The position numbers and the translations under genes are program-made. A model generated the notes under the pieces. The model was given only the letters and a program-made list of their open reading frames with translations, searched no databases and was not told where the DNA came from. Positions 9,496 to 17,235 of a stretch of 64,000 nucleotides of DNA are shown here, one piece after another. How positions within the stretch are numbered: position 1 is the stretch's first letter; the number at the start of each line of letters is the position of its first letter. Origin of the DNA: G963669295 sp963669295 (GTDB taxonomy: Bacteria > Bacteroidota > Bacteroidia > Flavobacteriales_D > CALLUQ01); NCBI GenBank assembly GCA_963669295.1, contig OY769938.1:496001-560000 (forward strand). Reading direction: 5' to 3'.

Positions 9496-9717
9496 ATGAG
9501 TTATACGCTTTATACTGCTGAAAAATGCCATGATTGCAAAACAGTTGCTAATTTTCTAGTAGAAAAATCCATTCCGCACACCAACATCAATTTTGATAAA
9601 GATAATGCTTGCCCCCCATTCGATCTTCACATATTTCCGGCACTGTTTAACGATGGAAAATTGGTGGCTTATGGTATCGATATTATTAATTATTTGAAAA
9701 GAGCTTCACAGGTTTAA
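9496..9717 (+). CDS. small glutaredoxin-like protein
   Basis: 73 residues. The sequence has a thioredoxin-fold start (YTLYTAEKCHDCKTVANFLV) with a CHDC redox motif at Cys11-Cys14, followed by IPHTNINFDKD and the cis-Pro region FDLHIFPALF. That is the minimal glutaredoxin layout with a shortened C-terminus. It probably acts as a cytosolic thiol-disulfide reductant. It follows the Crp/Fnr gene by 17 bp on the same strand. A palindromic promoter-like element begins right after its stop codon. Confidence 0.8.
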   Translation: MSYTLYTAEKCHDCKTVANFLVEKSIPHTNINFDKDNACPPFDLHIFPALFNDGKLVAYGIDIINYLKRASQV

Positions 9718-9738
9718 TTACTTTTGCTTCAAAAGTAA
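9718..9738. promoter_or_regulatory. palindromic -7 element (TTACTTTTG-ctt-CAAAAGTAA)
   Basis: A perfect 9-bp inverted repeat with a 3-nt centre. Each arm contains the promoter motif TACTTTTG (TAnnTTTG), one facing the exported-protein gene at 9743 and one facing back into the glutaredoxin gene. For the forward direction a TTTG lies 22 bp upstream (9693-9696). It starts one base after the glutaredoxin stop codon. Confidence 0.55.
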
Positions 9739-9742
9739 TGGC

Positions 9743-10249
9743 ATGAAGTGGCACCACATTCTATTTATCTTTCTTATTCTTGCGCTTCCATTAACTGGCA
9801 CTTCCCAGGCGCAAAGTAAAGCCAGCTTTAAGCCCAGTAAGCATTCGAAAAAATTGGCTAAAAAAGTGGTGAAAGCGATCAACCAGCGTACATGGCATGA
9901 ACAAACCGATTTTTTCATTACCAAAGCAGAAGTAGATACCATTGCACAATACCTGGCCATTGAGCAATCAAGTCATGCCATATACTCTTACCGAAAGTTA
10001 AAAACTATCCTTACTGAATACATTGAAAATACCCACAATTACTGGAATAGCCTAATTCAATACGCCAACGAAAAAGATAAAGCAAAAATCAAACTCAAAG
10101 CATTTAAAGAAGAAATCGAAAAATGGGGAATTATTCCCGACAACCTTGTACTCACTACCATCGACCGATCTACCAAAAAGGAAGGTGGATTACGGTTACT
10201 TGTAATCATGTGGGATGGTCAACTGAAAGTTGCGTACATCGATCAATAG
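9743..10249 (+). CDS. exported protein of unknown function
   Basis: 168 residues. A signal peptide ends near GTSQA (residues 1-24), followed by a basic stretch (KPSKHSKKLAKKVVKAI) and a helix-rich domain (YLAIEQSSHAIYSYRKLKTI; AKIKLKAFKEEIEKWGI). A beta-rich end follows (GGLRLLVIMWDGQLKVAYID). No family was recognised. It lies eight bases before the AlkC-like gene and so is probably co-transcribed with it. The start codon is 17 bp downstream of a good TAnnTTTG promoter motif, which supports this start and a separate transcript from the glutaredoxin. Confidence 0.7.
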   Translation: MKWHHILFIFLILALPLTGTSQAQSKASFKPSKHSKKLAKKVVKAINQRTWHEQTDFFITKAEVDTIAQYLAIEQSSHAIYSYRKLKTILTEYIENTHNYWNSLIQYANEKDKAKIKLKAFKEEIEKWGIIPDNLVLTTIDRSTKKEGGLRLLVIMWDGQLKVAYIDQ

Positions 10250-10257
10250 TATGAAGC

Positions 10258-11343
10258 ATGGCTGAACCGTTAAAAAACTACTACAACGAGCAATTCTACG
10301 AGCAACTCGCCTCACGGCTTAAAGCTGTTTATACTCCCTTTAGTAAAAAGCAATTCAAGACATTGATCTTTGATTCGGCCTGGGAAAATAAAGAATTGAA
10401 AGAAAGAATGCGGCACACCACACAGGTATTGCACCAATTGCTTCCTAACGATTATGCAACGACTTTACAAATACTGACAAAAGTTGCCGACGGTCAGCAT
10501 GGATTTGAGAACATGTTTTTTCCTGACTATGTAGAAGTATACGGGCTCGAAGCATATGAAAAATCCATTAAAGCATTGGAATTTTTTACCCAGCAAACCA
10601 GTTCCGAATTTGCCGTCCGCCCCTTTATCGTTAAGTACCCTGAAAAAATGATGGAACAAATGATGCAATGGGCAAAACATAGCAACCATCATGTTCGCAG
10701 ATTGGCATCGGAAGGCTGTAGACCTCGATTACCCTGGGCCATGGCACTCCCGGATTTCAAAAAAGACCCTGCTCCGTTACTTCCAATTCTAGAAGTACTA
10801 AAAGCCGACCCTTCAGAATATGTGAGGCGCAGCGTGGCCAATAATTTAAACGATATTGCCAAAGACCACCCCAACATCGTACTTGAGGTAGTGGAACGTT
10901 GGATGGGAAAACATGAACCTACCAATTGGATTTGCAAACATGCTTCGCGCACATTATTAAAAAAAGGACACCCAAAAGCATTGCAACTATTCGGCTTTGC
11001 TCCACCCAAAAACATTAACATTCAACAACTAACTACCGATAAAACCAAAGTGAATATTGGAGATGACATCCATTTTGAATTCCAATTGTACAACGCATCA
11101 AAAACAGCGGTTAAGTTACGCATTGAATATGCTGTTTACTTTATGAAAGCCAATGGAAAAACGTTGCCAAAAGTGTTTAAAATAACGGAAAACACTTACG
11201 CAGCATCCAGTTGCACCCCATTTAAGCGCAAGCACTCCTTCCAAAATTACAGCACACGTAAACATTATCCTGGCATGCACGAATTAGCCGTTATTGTAAA
11301 TGGCATTGAAATGGAGAAAATAGCTTTGGAAGTTTGTCCATAA
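10258..11343 (+). CDS. AlkC-like DNA alkylation repair protein (HEAT repeats)
   Basis: 361 residues, no signal peptide. Residues 1-245 are helical HEAT-like repeats with the hallmark VRRLASEGCRPRLPWAMAL and the following SEYVRRSVANNLNDIAKDHP and ICKHASRTLLKKGHP segments. These are typical of the AlkC branch of the AlkD superfamily, which excises N3- or N7-alkylated purines. Residues ~255-361 form an Ig-like beta domain (KVNIGDDIHFEFQLYNASKT), which AlkC proteins often carry at the C-terminus. It is a monofunctional glycosylase by family. The catalytic residues were not verified. Confidence 0.88.
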   Translation: MAEPLKNYYNEQFYEQLASRLKAVYTPFSKKQFKTLIFDSAWENKELKERMRHTTQVLHQLLPNDYATTLQILTKVADGQHGFENMFFPDYVEVYGLEAYEKSIKALEFFTQQTSSEFAVRPFIVKYPEKMMEQMMQWAKHSNHHVRRLASEGCRPRLPWAMALPDFKKDPAPLLPILEVLKADPSEYVRRSVANNLNDIAKDHPNIVLEVVERWMGKHEPTNWICKHASRTLLKKGHPKALQLFGFAPPKNINIQQLTTDKTKVNIGDDIHFEFQLYNASKTAVKLRIEYAVYFMKANGKTLPKVFKITENTYAASSCTPFKRKHSFQNYSTRKHYPGMHELAVIVNGIEMEKIALEVCP

Positions 11344-11662
11344 AATGAATTGGAATTCTGAAAGTACTTTACAATATTGTTGTGAACGTAATATAAAAAT
11401 GCTCCCTGTAAAAACCGCAATCATTTCATATGTAAGGGATTGAAGTTAGATTTTAGTTTTTTAGGTTTCTTTTGGCAACCTTTTTTCTAATTCAACGTCT
11501 TATAGGCAGCAATTAATCAAGGAAAAGAAGCCTTTGTTAAAAATTTAACTAAAACCATTCAATGTGTTAAAAAAACACCTAAAATTTAGTAGGTGTTAGC
11601 ACAGTGTTAAATTTGTAGCAAGGACTATTTTAACAAGTAGTTTTGAACCAACACCATCTAAA
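11344..11662. other. intergenic region, AT-rich, promoter only
   Basis: 319 bp between the AlkC-like gene and the first giant secreted protein. No open frame, RNA fold or repeat was recognised. It is AT-rich with several A and T tracts. A promoter motif sits near its right end (11608-11615). Confidence 0.6.
11608..11615 (+). promoter_or_regulatory. -7 promoter element TAAATTTG
   Basis: The sequence matches the Bacteroidota -7 consensus TAnnTTTG exactly. It lies 47 bp upstream of the start of the 1373-residue adhesin gene. The -33 position has only a weak match (TTAG near 11585). Confidence 0.45.
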
Positions 11663-14600
11663 ATGAAGACTCTCTACAAATGGCTAGCTGCAGTACTACT
11701 ATTTAGCAGTACATCACTCTCTTCATTCGGATCTCACATTTCAGGAGGCGATTTCGCCTACGAATGTTTGGGCAATGATTCTTTCTTAATCACGCTCAAC
11801 CTGTTTAGAGACTGTTCCGGTATTACTATGGGGAATACGCAATTTGTAAACTTTACAAGCACTTGTGGAGGAAACACAAATGCTACTTTAAACCTCATCA
11901 ATACCAACGGTACTGAGATTTCGCAATTGTGTGCACAACAAATTCCTAACAGTTCGTGTAACGGTGGAGGGCAACAAGGCATGCAGGTATATACTTACCA
12001 GGCCATTGTTGTATTAAATCCGCCTTGCGATACCTGGACCATGAGTTGGAGTACCTGCTGTAGGAATCCAACTTCTAACGTTCCAACGAGTAACAGCGAC
12101 AACGTTTACCTGGAGTCTACCATGAACAGTTTAACCAACAACTGTAATAATTCTCCTCAATTCCCTAATGACTCTATTTCTTTCCCTCTGCCTTACGTTT
12201 GTTTGGATGATACCATCAACTACAGTTGGGGAGTAATTGAACCCGATGGCGATTCATTGGTATACTCATTGATTCCTGGTATGACTGGTGCAGGAACTAA
12301 CCTGATTTACGGTGGAGGATTCAGTGGTGCTTCACCAATTCCTGGAATTACCATCGATTCACAAACAGGGCTGTTAACCTTTGTTCCAAATACATTAGGT
12401 AATTTCATAGTTGTGGTATTAATTGAAGAATACGATGCTAATGGTAACTTACTGGGAACCACCATGCGCGACATTCAGTTTGTGGTCATGCAATGCACCA
12501 ACCCACCTCCGCAACAACCCTCTGGAGTAGCTAACTTTACAGGTAACGGTGCTCAAACAGGCCCATTCGACATTGAATTGTGTGAGGGAAGTACCGTTTG
12601 CTTCGATATTTCCTTTACCGATAGCTTACTGGCTCCTGGTGATAGCTTATTCTTAAACTCAAATCTAACTACGGTACTCCCGGGAGCTACTTTTACAGAA
12701 ACGTATGACGATACCTCAGTTCCAGGAATTGTAAGTGTATTGTGGAACATCTGTTGGACAGCTCCTGCAGGAGCTGCACCATTCAATGTAGTTACTTTCA
12801 ACGCATCAGATAACGGCTGTCCGGTACCTGGTATCAATAGTGTTACTGTTAATGTTTCTGTCATCAACAGTACCGTAGCCAATCCCGACATTACCATATG
12901 CGGGTCGCAAACGGCACAATTAACAGCATCTGGAGGTACTACGTTCCAATGGAATGTAATATCAGGAGATCCGATTGTTGTAGGAACGAATTTCACTTGT
13001 AATCCATGTGCAAATCCAATCGCTTCTCCTTCTGTAACTACAGTGTACGAAGTAGTCAGTGATTTGAGTGGTACTTGTGTTAATCGCGATACAACCACCG
13101 TTTTTGTGGTACCCGACTATACTTACACCATTACGCAAAGTTCTCCAACCTCTTGTTTGTTGGAAGACATTAACATCAATGTTGATGTAACTCCTGCTGG
13201 GCCTGGGTATACTTATCAATGGTATCCATCTAATGGTCTTGACTACGATACTGTACCCAATCCAATTGCATCCATCATTACTCCTGGCACACATACATTT
13301 TATGTAGACATTACCAGCCCTGATGGATGTGTAAAAACAGATAGCATTAGCATTAATGTAGCACCAAGCTATGCCCCTAATGTAACCGCATTAATTACTG
13401 GCGAAGACACCATTTGGTGTGGCGACACTACCTATTTAGATGTTGACTTGGGTAACACCATTCCTGTTACTTGTGGATTAAGTGCTACCGGCTGTGCTGG
13501 CTCTCCTTCGCAATTAACTGTAGGAACAAGTACCAACGTAAACACTAACACTGGTTATCCTGCTCCATATGGCAACTGGTATTGGGGAGCTCGACACCAA
13601 ATACTCTTTAGAGCCTCTGAACTGCAAGCTATGGGCTTTAATGGTGGGCAAATTACCGAATTGGCCTTCGACATTCAATCCATTCAAGGGGCAAACACAT
13701 ACAACGGATGGGAAATTCGAATGGGTTGTACCAACTCCACCGAATTAACCAACTGGGAAACAGGACTGGTAACCGTTTACCCTGCTACTAACATTAACCT
13801 AAGCACCGGTTGGAATACTTACACATTTACCAATGCTTTCGATTGGGATGGTTTGTCTAACATCGTTGTTGAAATTTGCTTCAACAATTCAAGTTACATC
13901 GACAACTCTATTTCATACTTTACCAATACAACCTATAACTCGGTATTGTACTATAGAGCAGACATTTCCACTGTTTGTTATAACGGTACACCAACAACAA
14001 GCATGGAGCGTCCAAACACAAGATTTACTACTTGTAATGGTACTGCACCTCCGGGCGCATACTCTTTCAGCTGGTCGCCTTCTAACAGTTTAGACGACCC
14101 GACGTTACAAGCACCTATGGCTACGCCAACACAAACCACTACCTATACTGTTGTTGTAACCGATAACCAGGGAGGGTGTACCGATACATCGAGTGTTACT
14201 GTAGAAGTAAACTGTGGAGTATGCTGGCCCCCCAACCCTATTGTACAACAACCAAGTTGTAATGGCGACAACGATGGTTATATCATCGCTCCTACCACTA
14301 ACTTAATCAATGGACCGTGGAATTACACCTGGGTTGATAGTACCACCAATGCGGTACTTCAAACTACCCTGGGAGTAACTACTTCCGATACCCTATCAGG
14401 CCTTGCTGCTGGTACGTACATCATACAAGTACAAGACACCAGTGGCTGTGTAGCCGATACGATAGTAACCATTGGCGAACCACCCGTAGTTACAGTACAA
14501 GCAGTAAATGATACTACATTGTGTATTGGAGGCACTGTTGACCTGTCTGCTGTTGCTGATGGTGGAAATGGTCCCACATACCTATTAAATTGGGATAATG

Positions 14601-15784
14601 GACTAATAGGCAATGGCCCTCATACCGCATCGCCTACTGCTGATACTATGTATATTGTATACGCTGAAGACCCCTTGGGATGCCTCTCTGAAAACGATAC
14701 CGTCTTTGTCAGTATATTACCTCCACTTCAGGTCACTACCTCTGGCAACGATTCTATATGTTCGGGGAACTCCATTACAATTAGCGCTACCGCTACTGGT
14801 GGTAGTGGCAATGGTTACACCTATGCCTGGACAGAGAATGGTAACCCCATTGGAACGGGGCAAAGTATTACGGTAACACCGTCTTCTACCAATACTAACT
14901 ATTGTGTTACAGTTACAGACGATTGTGAAACACCATCTGCTAGTGATTGCTTAATCATGGATTTTTACTTGAATCCAGATGTTAACTTCACTGCCGATAA
15001 TGTAGCAGGATGTTACCCTGTTCCCGTAAACTTTACCAATACTACTTCATCAAACCTTATTGGCTCAAGCATTTGGTTGTTTGGCGATGGAAATGGATCG
15101 GAAGACACATTAACTACATCGTATACTTACCAAATTCCAGGCTGTTATGACGTTACGCTTACTGTAACCTCACCTGATGGTTGTGTATCTGACACTACAA
15201 TTCCACAAATGATTTGTGCTTACGATTATCCGGATGCAGATTTCATTATGGGACCACAGCCAACCAACCTTTATAATACTGAAATTAACTTTTCAGATCA
15301 GTCATTTGGCACACCATTAACTTATGAATGGTTCTTTGGTGATTCCATCTACTCAGGGTTATTAGGCGCATCTGATGAGCAAAACCCATCATTTGTATTT
15401 CCTGATCAGGATCCTGGTTCTTATGAAGTAACACTGGTGGTTACCAATCAGTATGGCTGTACAGACACCACTTATCAAACGGTGATAATTGATGGCGTTT
15501 ACAACATATATGTACCCAATGCATTTACACCTAATGGCGACGGAATAAACGATTTCTTTGCTCCGGTAGGAGAAGGTATAGATGCAGATAACTACGAACT
15601 TCTGATTTTTGATCGCTGGGGAGAATTGGTATACCGATCTACCGACCAGGGATTAAGCTGGGGTGGAACTATTAAAGGCGTTGAATTGGCTAAGCCAGAA
15701 GTTTATGTATGGAAACTGGTTGCAAAAGACCGTTGGACGGAAGACAAACACCAATACATTGGTCATGTTACCTTAGTTCGGTAG
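11663..15784 (+). CDS. T9SS type B (gliding-motility-associated C-terminal domain) surface protein
   Basis: 1373 residues. Signal peptide 1-23, then a ~290-residue N-terminal domain starting SHISGGDFAYECLG and including EPDGDSLVYSL. This domain is related to the N-terminus of the 2071-residue protein at 21055. Ig-like repeats follow (ICGSQTAQLTASGG...), one of which is split by an inserted ~185-residue domain (YPAPYGNWYWGARHQILFRA, residues ~610-795). Then come SprB-like and PKD-like units (WLFGDGNGSEDT; YEWFFGDSIY). The end (VPNAFTPNGDGINDFF; LIFDRWGELVYRS; GHVTLVR) is the type B sorting domain, which directs secretion through the T9SS and usually needs a PorP/SprF partner. A probable adhesin; the ligand is unknown. 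Confidence 0.92.
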   Translation: MKTLYKWLAAVLLFSSTSLSSFGSHISGGDFAYECLGNDSFLITLNLFRDCSGITMGNTQFVNFTSTCGGNTNATLNLINTNGTEISQLCAQQIPNSSCNGGGQQGMQVYTYQAIVVLNPPCDTWTMSWSTCCRNPTSNVPTSNSDNVYLESTMNSLTNNCNNSPQFPNDSISFPLPYVCLDDTINYSWGVIEPDGDSLVYSLIPGMTGAGTNLIYGGGFSGASPIPGITIDSQTGLLTFVPNTLGNFIVVVLIEEYDANGNLLGTTMRDIQFVVMQCTNPPPQQPSGVANFTGNGAQTGPFDIELCEGSTVCFDISFTDSLLAPGDSLFLNSNLTTVLPGATFTETYDDTSVPGIVSVLWNICWTAPAGAAPFNVVTFNASDNGCPVPGINSVTVNVSVINSTVANPDITICGSQTAQLTASGGTTFQWNVISGDPIVVGTNFTCNPCANPIASPSVTTVYEVVSDLSGTCVNRDTTTVFVVPDYTYTITQSSPTSCLLEDININVDVTPAGPGYTYQWYPSNGLDYDTVPNPIASIITPGTHTFYVDITSPDGCVKTDSISINVAPSYAPNVTALITGEDTIWCGDTTYLDVDLGNTIPVTCGLSATGCAGSPSQLTVGTSTNVNTNTGYPAPYGNWYWGARHQILFRASELQAMGFNGGQITELAFDIQSIQGANTYNGWEIRMGCTNSTELTNWETGLVTVYPATNINLSTGWNTYTFTNAFDWDGLSNIVVEICFNNSSYIDNSISYFTNTTYNSVLYYRADISTVCYNGTPTTSMERPNTRFTTCNGTAPPGAYSFSWSPSNSLDDPTLQAPMATPTQTTTYTVVVTDNQGGCTDTSSVTVEVNCGVCWPPNPIVQQPSCNGDNDGYIIAPTTNLINGPWNYTWVDSTTNAVLQTTLGVTTSDTLSGLAAGTYIIQVQDTSGCVADTIVTIGEPPVVTVQAVNDTTLCIGGTVDLSAVADGGNGPTYLLNWDNGLIGNGPHTASPTADTMYIVYAEDPLGCLSENDTVFVSILPPLQVTTSGNDSICSGNSITISATATGGSGNGYTYAWTENGNPIGTGQSITVTPSSTNTNYCVTVTDDCETPSASDCLIMDFYLNPDVNFTADNVAGCYPVPVNFTNTTSSNLIGSSIWLFGDGNGSEDTLTTSYTYQIPGCYDVTLTVTSPDGCVSDTTIPQMICAYDYPDADFIMGPQPTNLYNTEINFSDQSFGTPLTYEWFFGDSIYSGLLGASDEQNPSFVFPDQDPGSYEVTLVVTNQYGCTDTTYQTVIIDGVYNIYVPNAFTPNGDGINDFFAPVGEGIDADNYELLIFDRWGELVYRSTDQGLSWGGTIKGVELAKPEVYVWKLVAKDRWTEDKHQYIGHVTLVR

Positions 15785-15806
15785 TGATCAATTAATGATA
15801 TACCTA

Positions 15807-15845
15807 TTAAAAAGGCCCGTTGTAAATTACAACGGGCCTTTTTAA
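15807..15845. terminator. bidirectional rho-independent terminator
   Basis: A perfect 19-bp inverted repeat (15807-15825 and 15827-15845; core AAGGCCCGTTGTAA / TTACAACGGGCCTT) is flanked by A and T runs on both sides. It lies between the convergent adhesin gene and the SiaC-like gene, so it can stop both transcripts. Confidence 0.92.
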
Positions 15846-15870
15846 TGCTTTATATTTTAGCTTAGCACTT

Positions 15871-16248
15871 CTAGTTTAAATTCTCTTGAAACTCAAAGGA
15901 GATAGTAGTGAGTCGTTCGTAATCAAGCCCAATCTTAAGAATGTCATCATCGCCTTGATCGTAATACCAACGAACATGAACTCCCCCATCATTCTTACTT
16001 CCTACCGTTTCTATCTTCTTTAATACTTCCAAAATTGCAATCACAGAAGAAGAACTGATATAATCCAGGTTGAAATCAAAACAAACTTCACTTTCAGGCA
16101 CAAACCCATCGAGCCATGCAAGGAGTGGTTGAAAAAACTTTCGTGAATTTTCTGGAAAAGATTTACCCGAGATGAGAAACTTAGACTCACCTGGGTTACA
16201 ATAAATATAAGGAGTGTTTTTCTCGCTTTCTATGATAAGACTTTTCAT
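15871..16248 (-). CDS. SiaC/DUF1987-family regulatory phosphoprotein
   Basis: 125 residues. It matches the SiaC pattern: ISGKSFPENSRKFFQPLLAW (residues 26-45), then FNLDYISSSSVIAILEVLKK (59-78). In characterised SiaC the phosphorylated residue is a Thr just after the LxY segment. Here that site is a run of four serines (65-68), so Ser66 is the likely acceptor; this alignment was made by eye. SiaC proteins are phosphorylated by the SiaB kinase and regulate diguanylate cyclases or stress responses. The gene starts at the base right after the SiaB stop codon, so the two are translationally linked. Confidence 0.8.
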   Translation of the reverse strand: MKSLIIESEKNTPYIYCNPGESKFLISGKSFPENSRKFFQPLLAWLDGFVPESEVCFDFNLDYISSSSVIAILEVLKKIETVGSKNDGGVHVRWYYDQGDDDILKIGLDYERLTTISFEFQENLN

Positions 16249-16836
16249 CTACTCCTTCTTACTTCGATTAATTTTAACCTCCATCGTAAAACAAGATAGG
16301 GTGTCATTAATCTCCTCGAAAGTATAACCCAACTTGTTTTTGGATTTCATAGCCATAGTAATAAAGCCTAACCCAGCACCTCCTTTATTAGAGATAATGC
16401 CGTTGGTTAGTACTTCCATATACAACTCTTTGAGCTCTCGGTCGTCGTAGTCATTGATTTTGGTAATGCGCTCATCTACAGTTTTTAGATCAGTGTTCAA
16501 TACCAGATTAGCAAGTGATATAAGGTACTCATCATCATCTTGAGCCACAATTAGAAATGAAGCCTGATTGCCATCTTCATCTTTTTCGCCATGTAGCCGG
16601 ATATTTTGAAGTCCTTCAACAAGAATACTGAATACACGTTTGATGGTGCCTTTTTTATCATTGGCATCCAACATCATTTCCTCCACTTTATTGGTTAAAG
16701 AGTTTACCAACTCCTGACTGAACTCGCCAAAGTGAGAAATCAATATCTTTTTACTGGAAGTGCTGTTGTAGCGACCAAAGATTTCCTGGTATCTTGAATT
16801 GCAAACCTCCAGTACCCTATTTGGAAAACCACTCAT
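16249..16836 (-). CDS. SiaB-family protein kinase
   Basis: 195 residues, no signal peptide or membrane helix. It resembles a GHKL/HATPase fold: an N-box-like helix (FSILVEGLQNIRLHG, residues ~76-90) and a glycine-rich ATP-lid segment (NGIISNKGGAGLGFITMAMK). This fits the SiaB group of Ser/Thr kinases that phosphorylate SiaC. The partner SiaC-like gene follows with no gap. The SiaA phosphatase and SiaD diguanylate cyclase of the Pseudomonas operon are not in this window. It lies between adhesin genes, so a role in surface attachment is an appealing inference but is not shown. Confidence 0.8.
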   Translation of the reverse strand: MSGFPNRVLEVCNSRYQEIFGRYNSTSSKKILISHFGEFSQELVNSLTNKVEEMMLDANDKKGTIKRVFSILVEGLQNIRLHGEKDEDGNQASFLIVAQDDDEYLISLANLVLNTDLKTVDERITKINDYDDRELKELYMEVLTNGIISNKGGAGLGFITMAMKSKNKLGYTFEEINDTLSCFTMEVKINRSKKE

Positions 16837-17235
16837 TGTTGAGTATACCGTGTATTAGTTTTAGTCCAAATAAACCTTAAAAACGCAATATATATTTTTT
16901 TGACGAAAATACTCTGTTTTTCGACAAATTTTTAGTTTTCCTCGATAACTTGAGTATTCGGTCAAAATTTTGAAATTAAACTACTTATCGCAACAATCTT
17001 CCAACCTGCTATTCTAATGAATAGAGGTTAATGCTTATTTCTTAGGGAACATCTTTAAAAGCTGAAACAACAGTTCTTTATCGCTAGTGACAAGCAACCT
17101 AAAATTGTATTCCTAACATCATCACTTCACCAACCAATCTAAAGCAATTAAGCAGATCAACACCCTAACTACTTGTATATGCAACACAAGTTCCGTACCT
17201 TGTTAATCACTCTTTAATCTGGTAAAATTGACATC
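16837..17235. other. intergenic region between divergent genes
   Basis: 399 bp, AT-rich, between the divergent SiaB-like gene and the 1269-residue adhesin gene. It must hold both promoters, but no clear TAnnTTTG element was found on either strand. A near match (TTTATTTG) faces the kinase gene at about 16865-16875. No small gene or RNA structure was recognised. Confidence 0.5.
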
